Shown here piece by piece: positions 9,201 through 17,703 of a stretch of DNA of 64,000 bases. The position numbers and the translations under genes are program-made. The notes under the pieces are model-generated. The model had not been told where the DNA came from, searched no databases, and was given only the letters and a program-made list of their open reading frames with translations. The DNA is from Pseudobacillus wudalianchiensis. Lineage in GTDB: Bacteria > Bacillota > Bacilli > Bacillales > Domibacillaceae. How positions within the stretch are numbered: position 1 is the stretch's first letter; the number at the start of each line of letters is the position of its first letter. The stretch is from contig NZ_MAYT01000004.1 in assembly GCF_001685015.1 (NCBI RefSeq), positions 1-64,000 of the forward strand, written 5' to 3'.

Positions 9201-9653
9201 ATGAATGAAAAGCTATTAATATGCTGGGGCAGCCTAGAAGAAGGCTCTCAAGAAGAAAGGCTCATTGGGCAGTTAAAACAGTCATTTCAAGATAAAAAAA
9301 TAAAACAGCTAATTAAGCATGCTAAAAGCCTCTATAAAACCGATACGCCTGAACAGCAGCCGTCAACTTATTCTTTTTCTGTCGTTCATGATGATATCCC
9401 AGTGGATAAGGATTCTGATTTCCAGCCCGTTAAGACTGAAGGGCTTGTTATTTACGAAGGAAAAGGAAATGACTACAAAGAATTTTTAGTCGCCGTCAAT
9501 ACGATGCTGACCCTTATTCAATCCTCGGCTGAAAAATGCATTTTTATTATTAAAATCGCGGCAGAACTTAAATATGTAAATCGAGAAGTAGGCGCAAGAT
9601 TCATTGACGATCTTGCTGAAGAAGTATTTTTGTATTCTAAAAAGAAAAAATAA
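9201..9653 (+). CDS. Hypothetical 150-aa protein
   Basis: Not recognised. I start at the ATG at 9201 because AAAGGGAG lies 12 nt upstream; an in-frame upstream start at 9156 has no ribosome site. The product is mixed alpha/beta, charged, without signal peptide or membrane segment. It has a Lys-rich region near residues 32-50 and ends in a run of lysines. A central hydrophobic stretch (FLVAVNTMLTLIQSSAEKCI) may be a core helix. It is a single gene followed by a strong terminator. Confidence 0.6.
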   Translation: MNEKLLICWGSLEEGSQEERLIGQLKQSFQDKKIKQLIKHAKSLYKTDTPEQQPSTYSFSVVHDDIPVDKDSDFQPVKTEGLVIYEGKGNDYKEFLVAVNTMLTLIQSSAEKCIFIIKIAAELKYVNREVGARFIDDLAEEVFLYSKKKK

Positions 9654-9691
9654 AACGATTCCGGCCTGAAAACCGGAATCGTTTTATTTTT
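9654..9691 (+). terminator. Terminator after the 150-aa protein gene
   Basis: Perfect 11-bp stem AACGATTCCGG / CCGGAATCGTT with an 8-nt loop followed by TTATTTTT, starting right after the stop codon. Confidence 0.9.
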
Positions 9692-9747
9692 AAGAGAAGA
9701 TACCTGGTTTACTTTCAGGCCAGTTGCACATCATTCTCAAAGAAACA

Positions 9748-11706
9748 TTATTTAGTTGTTACTGCCTCATCCTCTTCACCTAGACGATGATTATAATCAT
9801 AATCAGAAGGATTTACTGGCTTAAAGCCTTTTGGCGTATAAAAGCGTAGTAAATCTTCGTTTAACACCTTATCGGAAAGCTGAAGCTTTTTCTCAACGAG
9901 TTCCGCCTCACGCTTAATCTCGGCTGTCGCTTCTACTTCCTCTCCAGTTGTGGTGTTGTAATACTTATCATTAATAGCTGTTACGTCTTTGCTAATAAAG
10001 TCTCCGTTACGGAACGGAACCACTGCATTATGGCGCGGCGACAATAGGTCTGTTCCCATTTGGACGTATTGTTTCGTATCAATGCCTAACAAATGAAGAA
10101 CGGTTGGCAATAAATCAACCTGACCACCGTATTGATGCTGCACTCCGCCTTTAACACCAGGTACATGAATAAACAACGGTACCCGTTGCAGCTGGGCATT
10201 CTCAAACTTGCCGATTTCTTTGTTCATTACAATGGACATCGCTTTGTTATGGTTATCAGAAATACCGTAATGATCGCCGTACATGATAATAACGGAATTA
10301 TCATAGAGGCCTGATTTCTTCAAGTAATCCATGAATCCTTTTACTGATTCATCCAAGTATCTAGCTGTTTGGAAATAGCCATCAACAGAGCTGTCTCCCG
10401 TATGATGAGGTTCAATCGTTGCTTCCTCCTGATTCATTGGGAACGGGAAATGGTTCGATAATGTAATAAACTTTGCATAAAACGGCTGCTTAACTGTTTC
10501 TAACAATGGAATAGATTCTTTAAAGAACGGCTTGTCCTTCAATCCATAATTCAGTACATCTTCTTCATTCATATCGTAATAGCTAGAATCAAAAAATTGA
10601 TCAAAGCCTAATGCCTTGTAAATTTCATCACGATTCCAGAAAGATTTTTTGTTACCGTGGAATACGGCAGACGTGTAGCCTTGTTGTCCCAAAATAGCTG
10701 GCGCCGCTTGGTATGTGTTATGCCCTTTCATAGAAAAGGCAGATCCTTGCGGTAACCCAAACAACGAGTTCTCTAACATAAATTCAGCATCGGACGTCTT
10801 TCCTTGTCCTGTTTGATGGAAGAAGTTATCAAAGTAGAACGTATTTTGATCGTGTGCCAATGAATTTAAATATGGCGTTACTTCTTTTCCATCTAGCTTA
10901 TAATCAATGATAAAATTCTGCAGTGACTCTAAGTGAATGTAAATAACATTCTTCCCTTGCGCTTTACCGAAATATTGCGGGTTTGGCTCAGCATAGAGAG
11001 ACTTCGTAAAGTTCACAACTTCTGTCGTATCACTGCTGTCAGCCATCGCTCTCTGTGTTGAAGCTTTCGAGCTTTGAACAGCATCATAAATCGTATAGTT
11101 GTACATGCCTAAATATTTCACGAGATAATTCCGGTCGAATGTTCTCGTTAATAATTGTGGGCGGTCTGTTTCTGCTAGACCCAAGTTGACTGTGAAAAGG
11201 ATGACAGCTGTTAAAAAAACAGACCCTACTTGACGGCTTGTCATCTTCACTGGTTCAGGCTTCACGTACTTAGACAATAGAAGCACGATTAAAATGACTG
11301 TATCTAAGAAATAGATAAAGTCATAAGGCTGCAATAAAGCACCTATACTTTTCCCTAAGTCACCTGCATTATCGGTTTGTGTAAGGGTTGGCAGCGTAAT
11401 AAAATCTGTGAAAAATCGGTAATATACGATATTGGCATATAGCAAGAAAGATAGTAAAAAATCAATAACAATCATCAAAATAAATGATTTTCTTCCTTTA
11501 GCAAATAGAGCGAATGCTAGGAAAAGTACAGCAGAGCTTATCGGATTAATAAACAACAAGAATTTCTGCATCATGTTGTCAATACCAAGGTCAAATTCAA
11601 TTTGATAAGCCGCATATGTCTTCAACCAAAGGAGAATGACAGCTAACGAAAAGAACACCATCGGTTTGCTAAGAGAAAACGAATTCTTATTTATTGTTTT
11701 CTTCAT
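9748..11706 (-). CDS. ltaS: Lipoteichoic acid synthase family protein
   Basis: Membrane glycerophosphotransferase that polymerises glycerol phosphate from phosphatidylglycerol onto a glycolipid anchor outside the cell. The 652-aa protein has five membrane segments in the first 200 residues and an extracellular sulfatase-fold domain. The catalytic Thr lies in GQGKTSDAEF (about 303), with other metal/substrate motifs at IYIHLESLQNF, MYGDHYG and LSNHFPFP. Bacillus species usually carry several paralogues (LtaS, YfnI, YqgS, YvgJ); I cannot decide which one this is. It stands alone on the minus strand. Confidence 0.93.
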   Translation of the reverse strand: MKKTINKNSFSLSKPMVFFSLAVILLWLKTYAAYQIEFDLGIDNMMQKFLLFINPISSAVLFLAFALFAKGRKSFILMIVIDFLLSFLLYANIVYYRFFTDFITLPTLTQTDNAGDLGKSIGALLQPYDFIYFLDTVILIVLLLSKYVKPEPVKMTSRQVGSVFLTAVILFTVNLGLAETDRPQLLTRTFDRNYLVKYLGMYNYTIYDAVQSSKASTQRAMADSSDTTEVVNFTKSLYAEPNPQYFGKAQGKNVIYIHLESLQNFIIDYKLDGKEVTPYLNSLAHDQNTFYFDNFFHQTGQGKTSDAEFMLENSLFGLPQGSAFSMKGHNTYQAAPAILGQQGYTSAVFHGNKKSFWNRDEIYKALGFDQFFDSSYYDMNEEDVLNYGLKDKPFFKESIPLLETVKQPFYAKFITLSNHFPFPMNQEEATIEPHHTGDSSVDGYFQTARYLDESVKGFMDYLKKSGLYDNSVIIMYGDHYGISDNHNKAMSIVMNKEIGKFENAQLQRVPLFIHVPGVKGGVQHQYGGQVDLLPTVLHLLGIDTKQYVQMGTDLLSPRHNAVVPFRNGDFISKDVTAINDKYYNTTTGEEVEATAEIKREAELVEKKLQLSDKVLNEDLLRFYTPKGFKPVNPSDYDYNHRLGEEDEAVTTK

Positions 11707-12104
11707 TTTGTTTTCACCCCTGTTCTATCTGAATATCATTATATGCTATTCATAGAGCGTCTTAACTAAAAACTTTGACTCACGAAATAAAAAAAAAATA
11801 ACATAATAAATAATAGGGACCGCGAGCAAAAAAGTCAACTAGGACATATGTGAATAGTGGTCTCTCGTGCTATTTTTTTATAGACAAATAGTCGAAAGAT
11901 TAGACTTCTTTCGATAAATGGCTACTATCTATTGACGAATGAAAAGGCCTTCCTAATTATGTATGAAAATGAACTGTCCCCCTCCCCTTCCGAAGTCAAC
12001 GTGGTGGCTCCCCCTAAAAAACACTAGAAGAAAAGCAGCAAAAAGTAAGTTTGTACAAGTTCTTTCCGATAAAGTAAAGTCTGAACGAGAAGTATAGACC
12101 GCAT
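11707..12104. other. Intergenic remnant between ltaS and the DUF2515 pseudogene
   Basis: No convincing gene. The part near 11812-11878 contains an imperfect long inverted repeat (AATAGGGACC versus GGTCTC..CTATT) flanked by A and T runs, possibly an old terminator. The ltaS promoter probably lies near 11740-11765, with CATATAATG on the minus strand as the -10. Confidence 0.4.
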
Positions 12105-13220
12105 CAGCTAAAAATGACTTTTTCAGCAATTGCAGCAAGCTCAAGCTTTTCAAGCGTTCGGCAATATTCAGCAGCAATTTTCCCACCTATTGGTTCGTTT
12201 TCTTTTTGCAGATATTGAATGATCCGGCAACCATCGAACCAGTCCCTAGTTCTGCTGGAGAATGTTTGACATTTTCCCATGCAAATTCAAGCTTGGGACT
12301 ATACAGTTTAGTTACTTCTTTATTTATCTCGCAGTCTTTCAGCCTCTTTATAAAGCCTATTCCAGGTACTCCCTCGTTGACGTCATTAAAAATATGCGGC
12401 CAATAATCTTTGCGCGTGCCTATACGAAAATGACAGACTGCCCAACAAAAAAATTTTCCAGCTGTTTTTTATTCCCGAAAAGCAAACGGTATAAACGTTT
12501 TCCTAACGTAATGCGCTCATGCAACGAAGTAAAATGGTGAAGCGTCGAACCAACAAATGCAGCTTTCCCTCTTTTTGTTTATCTGAATAAGAAGGAAAAA
12601 GAAGATGGCTAAGAGAAAGGAGTTCCTGTATCGTGAACTCCAATGCCTGAGATACGTTTTCTTTAAATCCAGCATCGCGGATCACCCTTTTTCCCAATAG
12701 TGGTTCCAAACTGCCTCCATAAATATCGATACATTTAAAAGGGCAATAGATAAAACATGGTTTGATTTTGTCTTTTACTCTCCATAAACTCTAAAAATTG
12801 CGGATAGGCATCTTGAAAAATAAGCCGGTTGCTCCGTTCCAAAAAAATTACCTGCCTTTTCTCTTCATTAAAAAAACAGGAATGAAGATCGCTTCTTAAA
12901 TCCGTCATGTTCCATCCCCCGTTTCTCGAAATCATATGCGCGAGGAACGCCCAGCGAATCTCTGGATAAAGACGATAAAAGTCTAAATAAGCTTTTGTTC
13001 TCACCACTTTATTGACATTCAACCGGGCCGTTTCTAAACGGATTTTCTGTAACAAATCCTGACCTTTCTTTGGCAAACTCATTTCTCCCAGCATTGGAAC
13101 AGCCTGAAGCCTTTTCTTTACTCCCTCCTGAATCCCATAAAGATGGCTTGGCAGCGACTGTTTCTTCCTTAGCTTTTCCAAAAAAAATAACCGTTCGCCC
13201 CCACTGTGACTCAGCTCCAA
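12105..13220 (-). pseudogene. DUF2515 (YppC-like) protein, multiply frameshifted
   Basis: The 161-aa N-terminal frame (12735-13220) carries the segment AYLDFYRLYPEIRWAFLAHM followed by SRNGGWNMTDL and FLERSNRLIFQDAYPQFLEF, which I recognise as DUF2515. After YLLPF the reading continues only by switching frames. The pieces, in order, are NVSIFMEAVWNHYWEKG, then KENVSQALEFTIQELL, then HERITLGKRLYRLLFG, then GTRKDYWPHIFNDVNEGVPG and YSPKLEFAWENVKHSPAE, then DWFDGCRIIQYLQKENEP to a stop at 12105. At least five frameshifts are needed, so this is a decayed gene rather than a single sequencing error. The N-terminus lacks a clear ribosome site. Confidence 0.8.
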
Positions 13221-13286
13221 GCATTCTTTTTTCTTAAAGGAATATGTATAGAAGAAATGATCTTACGGTAAAAGGATGGTGTATCA

Positions 13287-15179
13287 ATGAAGCCTAAGGT
13301 AAAGGAGTTAACCCGCCAAATTGTGAACCAGCTGAAACAAACCCAAACAGCAAATGGCTCATGGGATTATCCATTCGAAACAGGGATTTCTTCCGATGCT
13401 TATATGATTATTTTATTAAGAACACTAGAAATAAATGATGAAGACTTAATTCGCGGATTAGCTAAAAGAATTATGAGCAGACAAGAAAAAAACGGGGCCT
13501 GGAAGCTTTTTCATGATGAGGATGAGGGAAATGTAACGGCCACTGTTGAAGCCTATTACTCTCTGCTTTACTCCGGTTATTACACAAAAGGAGATCCCCG
13601 CCTGCAGGCAGCCAAAAAGTTCATTCTCGCAAAAGGCGGCATCGAACAATCACATTTGCTGACAAAAATCATACTCGCTTTAACCGGACAATATCGGTGG
13701 CCTCCTTTCTTTCCAATCCCAATTGAAGTCATTCTCTTGCCATTATCCTTTCCGATTAACTTTTATGATATTTCTGTTTTTGGCAGAGCAAACATTATTC
13801 CTATTATGATCTTATCTAATAAGAAATACAGTAAGAAGACAAAAAGGAGCCCTAATCTTTCCGACTTATTCACTTTTAGATCCGATGACTATTTTCGATG
13901 GCCGGAAAACCGTGAAACACAAAAGCTCTGTTCTATGATTAAAGAGGAGATTACGCGCTTGATCGGTCTCCCTCATGCTATTCATTCATTAGCGGTTCAA
14001 CGGGCAAAGCGATATATGCTGGATCACATCGAACCCGACGGAACTCTTTACAGCTATTTCAGCTCTACGTTTTTTATGATCTTTGCCTTGCTTTCACTTG
14101 GCTATTCCAAGAGCGATCCCGTTATTTTAGAAGCCATTAACGGCTTAAAAGGGATGAAGTGCCTAATTAAGGGCCATCCCCATATGCAATTCACAACGGC
14201 GACCGTCTGGAATACAGCTTTAATTAGCTACGCCCTGCAGGAAGCAGGAGTTTCTTCTTCCGATTCGTCTATTAAAAAAGCAGGCCATTATTTAGCCAAA
14301 CGGCAGCAGTATAAATATGGTGACTGGGTTTTCCATAACCCTCAGGCTCTTCCTGGCGGATGGGGATTCTCAGATATCAATACAATGAACCCTGATGTTG
14401 ATGACACAACAGCCTCTTTAAGAGCTCTTTCACATCTTGTTACACTTGACCCTGCGATCTACCAGACGTGGAAAAAAGGCGTTCAGTGGACCACATCCAT
14501 GCAAAATCAGGATGGCGGATGGCCGGCTTTTGAAAAAAACGTAGACAAAAAGTTATTAAATTTATTGCCAATTGAAGGCGGTCGATTTTTATTAACTGAT
14601 CCGAGCAGTGCCGACCTGACAGGCAGAACGCTTGAATTTCTTGGAAACTATACAAATTTACGAAAAAATCACCGGATGATCGAACGAGGAATAGATTGGC
14701 TTTTACATCATCAGGAAAAAGACGGCTCTTGGTACGGCAGATGGGGAATTTGTTATATATACGGAACGTGGGCAGCTGTAACAGGAATGATGGCAGCTGG
14801 GATGAAACCGCAAAACCCGGCGATCCAAAAATCAGTGAAGTGGCTATACCGCATCCAAAATCCAGACGGCGGATGGGGAGAATCCTGTAAAAGTGATACA
14901 AAAAACACCTATATCCCTCTCGGGGCCAGTACCTTAACCCATACAGCGTGGGCTCTAGATGCGCTTATTTCAGCAACCGAAAAACCAACAAAAGAAATTC
15001 AAGCCGGAATCGCTTATTTACTCGCTTCTTACACTAAAAAAGACTGGACTATAGAGTATCCTGCCGGGCAAGCGATGGGCGGCCGCTTTTACATTCACTA
15101 TCATAGTTACCAATATATCTTTCCTCTGCTCGCTTTAGCACACTACCGAAAAAAATTCGAATCATCTACAGTGCCATAA
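13287..15179 (+). CDS. sqhC: Squalene-hopene cyclase / sporulenol synthase
   Basis: Triterpene cyclase that folds squalene or tetraprenyl-type substrates into polycyclic products at the membrane face. In B. subtilis the close relative SqhC makes sporulenes in spores. The 630-aa product matches the family length. The catalytic acid motif is DVDD at residues 370-373, and several QW repeats are visible (QTANGSW, QEKNGAW, QNQDGGW, QEKDGSW, QNPDGGW). The protein is an alpha/alpha-barrel without signal peptide. It is transcribed divergently from the DUF2515 pseudogene and stands alone. Whether the product is hopene or sporulenol cannot be told from sequence reading; the spore-former context favours sporulenol. 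Confidence 0.9.
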   Translation: MKPKVKELTRQIVNQLKQTQTANGSWDYPFETGISSDAYMIILLRTLEINDEDLIRGLAKRIMSRQEKNGAWKLFHDEDEGNVTATVEAYYSLLYSGYYTKGDPRLQAAKKFILAKGGIEQSHLLTKIILALTGQYRWPPFFPIPIEVILLPLSFPINFYDISVFGRANIIPIMILSNKKYSKKTKRSPNLSDLFTFRSDDYFRWPENRETQKLCSMIKEEITRLIGLPHAIHSLAVQRAKRYMLDHIEPDGTLYSYFSSTFFMIFALLSLGYSKSDPVILEAINGLKGMKCLIKGHPHMQFTTATVWNTALISYALQEAGVSSSDSSIKKAGHYLAKRQQYKYGDWVFHNPQALPGGWGFSDINTMNPDVDDTTASLRALSHLVTLDPAIYQTWKKGVQWTTSMQNQDGGWPAFEKNVDKKLLNLLPIEGGRFLLTDPSSADLTGRTLEFLGNYTNLRKNHRMIERGIDWLLHHQEKDGSWYGRWGICYIYGTWAAVTGMMAAGMKPQNPAIQKSVKWLYRIQNPDGGWGESCKSDTKNTYIPLGASTLTHTAWALDALISATEKPTKEIQAGIAYLLASYTKKDWTIEYPAGQAMGGRFYIHYHSYQYIFPLLALAHYRKKFESSTVP

Positions 15180-15181
15180 CT

Positions 15182-15212
15182 AAAAAGCTGTCTCACAAAG
15201 AGACAGCTTTAA
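15182..15212 (+). terminator. Hairpin after sqhC
   Basis: Perfect 11-bp stem AAAGCTGTCTC / GAGACAGCTTT with a 5-nt loop, beginning just after the sqhC stop. The downstream T run is short (GCTTTAAAATT), so termination may be partial. Confidence 0.65.
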
Positions 15213-15320
15213 AATTGTAGACAAAGCCTTCTTTATATACAGTCAGGCTAATTAAAAACGAGTGCCTTTCGAGGTACGGAGCATGATTACCGCAGGCAGG
15301 TGAGCGTTTATCAACAGCCT

Positions 15321-15359
15321 GAGACCGAAAAACACTTTTCGGTCCAGTTTTATTTTTCT
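15321..15359 (+). terminator. Second terminator between sqhC and the zinc-motif gene
   Basis: GACCGAAAA / TTTTCGGTC stem, 4-nt loop, then CAGTTTTATTTTTC in the plus direction; it abuts the stop of the minus-strand gene. Confidence 0.75.
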
Positions 15360-15536
15360 TTAATCTAACAAGCGATTATTTTCGTCTACGGACATAATTC
15401 TAGCGGAATCAAATTGATTTTCCGCGCTGATATGTCCCGTTCCTCTGCAAACACTGCAATTATACTGCCAGCCCTCGTCATCAGAGAGCATCCCAGTTCC
15501 TTCACATGCCCGGCATGTATTTTCTCTGTCTACCAT
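15360..15536 (-). CDS. Small CxxCxGxG zinc-finger-like protein (58 aa)
   Basis: Two CxxCxGxG motifs (CRACEGTG and CSVCRGTG) about 18 residues apart form half of a DnaJ-type zinc-binding module. The rest is acidic and polar. I chose the ATG at 15536 because GGAGGG lies 7 nt upstream; the longer reading adds six residues without support. It follows the aconitase gene by 27 nt on the same strand and is probably co-transcribed. Zinc binding is inferred from the cysteines; the role is unknown. Confidence 0.72.
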   Translation of the reverse strand: MVDRENTCRACEGTGMLSDDEGWQYNCSVCRGTGHISAENQFDSARIMSVDENNRLLD

Positions 15537-15563
15537 TTTTATCCCTCCATACAATTGTTTACT

Positions 15564-17519
15564 TTATGCGTTTTTCCGTTGCCGTTCCTTCACCCAGTTA
15601 ATCATTCCGCCTTTTAGCATAACGTCAACCTGTCGTTTGGATAGCGCATGTTTAACATGGATCAATTGAGTGCTTCCTTTTACATTGATAGTAAATTCGG
15701 TCCCTTGCTGAATTTTGCTTCTCAAGTCTGAAAGCTGCAAAACATCTCCTTGATTCAAATTATCGTAATCCTCTTCATGAACGAAGGTGAGTGGTAAAAT
15801 GCCAAAGTTCACAAGGTTTTGCCAGTGAATCCGGGCAAAGTCTTTTACTAGAGCTACTCTTAGACCTAGGTAGCGCGGCGCAAGAGCCGCATGCTCACGG
15901 CTCGACCCTTGACCATAATTCATTCCAGCTACAATCGCATGCCCGCCGCCGGCAATGCTTTCCTTCCCGCGTGTATAATAGGTTTTATCAATAATTTCAA
16001 AGGAAAACTTGCTAATCTCCGGAAGATTGCTTCGATAAGGAAGAACACGTGCTCCTCCAGCTAAGATCTCGTCTGTAGAAATATTATCCCCCATCTTTAA
16101 TAAAATTGGGATTTCTAGCTGATCCGGCATCTCATCCATTTCCGGGATAGAGGCAATATTCGGTCCCTTATGCAATTCAACTTTCCGCGCTTCCTCGTAC
16201 GGCAGCGGCGGTTCAAGCAAATTTGTGTCAACCGTCGGCTCTTTTGGTTCTTTGATTTGCGGATACGGAAAATCAAGTGTTCTCGGGTCAGTGATTTCTC
16301 CTGTTAACGCAGAAGCGGCCGCTGTTTCCGGACTGCATAAATAGACGCTGTCTTCTCTCGTTCCGGAGCGTCCCGGAAAATTACGGGGAGTCGTCCGCAA
16401 ACTGTTACGTCCTGTTGCCGGTGCCTGTCCCATCCCGATACAGCCATTACAGCCAGCCTGATGCAGTCTTGCACCCGCTTGCAAAAGACTCGCAATATGA
16501 CTCTCCTTCACTAAATCCGTCAACATCTGCCTGGAAGTCGGGTTGATATCGAAAGAAATGCCCTGGGCTACCTCTCTTCCTTTTACAATTTCGGCGGCAA
16601 TCGCAAAATCACGGAACCCTGGATTTGCCGATGAGCCAATATAAGATTGGTAAATAGGTGTGCCGGCCACCTCCGTTACAGCTACAACATTGCCCGGACT
16701 AGATGGCTTAGCAATGAGCGGCTCCACTTGAGAAAGATCGATTTCTTCGTTAAGATCATAAGCAGCTCCTTTATCGGCAACCAATTCCACCCAATCCTCT
16801 TCACGGCCCTGTTCTGTTAAGAAAAGCTGTATTTCATGATCAGATGGAAAAACGGTAGCGGTAGCACCTAGCTCTGCCCCCATATTAGCAATAACATGAC
16901 GGTCCATCGCACTAAGCGTATTAACACCCGGTCCATAATATTCAATGACCTTGCCAACGCCGCCTTTTACATCGTATCTGCGCAGCAGCTCTAAAATAAC
17001 ATCTTTTGCACTGACCCAATCGCTCAGCTTCCCAGTTAACTTAATCCCCCATACTTGAGGCATTTTGACGTAGAATGGCTCGCCTGCTATCGCTAAAGCA
17101 ACGTCAAGCCCTCCAGCTCCCATCGCCAGCATACCCATGCAGCCATTCGCACACGTGTGGCTATCTGACCCTAGCAGTGTTTTCCCTGGTTTCGCAAGCC
17201 TCTGCATATGAACAGGATGGCTAACCCCATTTCCTGGCCGGCTGTAATATAATCCGAAACGCCTTGTTGCACTTTGTAAGAACAAATGGTCATCTGGATT
17301 TTTACTGTCCACTTGAATTAGATTATGATCTACATATTGAGCCGATGCTTCTGTTTTTGCCCGCTCTAATCCCATTGCCTCTAATTCGAGCATAACCATT
17401 GTCCCCGTCGCATCCTGGGTAAGTGTTTGATCAATTTTCAACCCGATTTCTGTGCCTGGGATCATCTCGCCCGAAACAAGATGTGCCTTGATTAGCTTTT
17501 GGGTAACATTTAGTGGCAT
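15564..17519 (-). CDS. acnA: Aconitate hydratase (monomeric, aconitase_2-type)
   Basis: Predicted citrate-isocitrate isomerase with a [4Fe-4S] cluster. The 651-aa protein is shorter than the 900-aa AcnA/CitB of Bacillus and fits the putative aconitase family made of a large isopropylmalate-dehydratase-like part followed by a swivel domain. Cluster ligands are the Cys in GSDSHTCANG and the two in AGCNGCIGMGQ. The swivel domain has GDNISTDEILAGGARVLPYR and YGQGSSREHAALAPRYLG. Homoaconitase or another hydro-lyase substrate is possible. The organism may have a CitB elsewhere, so this may be a second enzyme. The gene symbol is tentative. Confidence 0.82.
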   Translation of the reverse strand: MPLNVTQKLIKAHLVSGEMIPGTEIGLKIDQTLTQDATGTMVMLELEAMGLERAKTEASAQYVDHNLIQVDSKNPDDHLFLQSATRRFGLYYSRPGNGVSHPVHMQRLAKPGKTLLGSDSHTCANGCMGMLAMGAGGLDVALAIAGEPFYVKMPQVWGIKLTGKLSDWVSAKDVILELLRRYDVKGGVGKVIEYYGPGVNTLSAMDRHVIANMGAELGATATVFPSDHEIQLFLTEQGREEDWVELVADKGAAYDLNEEIDLSQVEPLIAKPSSPGNVVAVTEVAGTPIYQSYIGSSANPGFRDFAIAAEIVKGREVAQGISFDINPTSRQMLTDLVKESHIASLLQAGARLHQAGCNGCIGMGQAPATGRNSLRTTPRNFPGRSGTREDSVYLCSPETAAASALTGEITDPRTLDFPYPQIKEPKEPTVDTNLLEPPLPYEEARKVELHKGPNIASIPEMDEMPDQLEIPILLKMGDNISTDEILAGGARVLPYRSNLPEISKFSFEIIDKTYYTRGKESIAGGGHAIVAGMNYGQGSSREHAALAPRYLGLRVALVKDFARIHWQNLVNFGILPLTFVHEEDYDNLNQGDVLQLSDLRSKIQQGTEFTINVKGSTQLIHVKHALSKRQVDVMLKGGMINWVKERQRKNA

Positions 17520-17649
17520 GTCACTCTCTCCTGTCCGTAGATTTCTTCGCTGTTATGTATTTTCCTGTACTTTTATATAGCGTGATCTGCTCAGTAAAAA
17601 ATATACATTTGTTTTCTTTATGCAGAGAGTCTATATGGCTGCCCATAAA

Positions 17650-17684
17650 TAAAAAAGATCGCACATATATTGGCGATCTCTAAA
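17650..17684 (-). terminator. Terminator of the sigma-54 regulator gene
   Basis: Minus-strand GAGATCGC..GCGATCT stem followed by TTTTTTATTT, 20 nt after the stop codon. Confidence 0.8.
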
Positions 17685-17703
17685 GCTATCACGAGCAGTT
17701 GTC

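Noticed and set aside
11953-12186. 77-codon minus-strand frame
   Set aside because: It runs in another frame over the end of the DUF2515 pseudogene, whose own readable frame there is different, and no start signal is present.
12206-12540. Plus-strand frames of 66 and 92 codons upstream of sqhC
   Set aside because: They lie antisense to readable DUF2515 remnants and have no ribosome site or family pattern.
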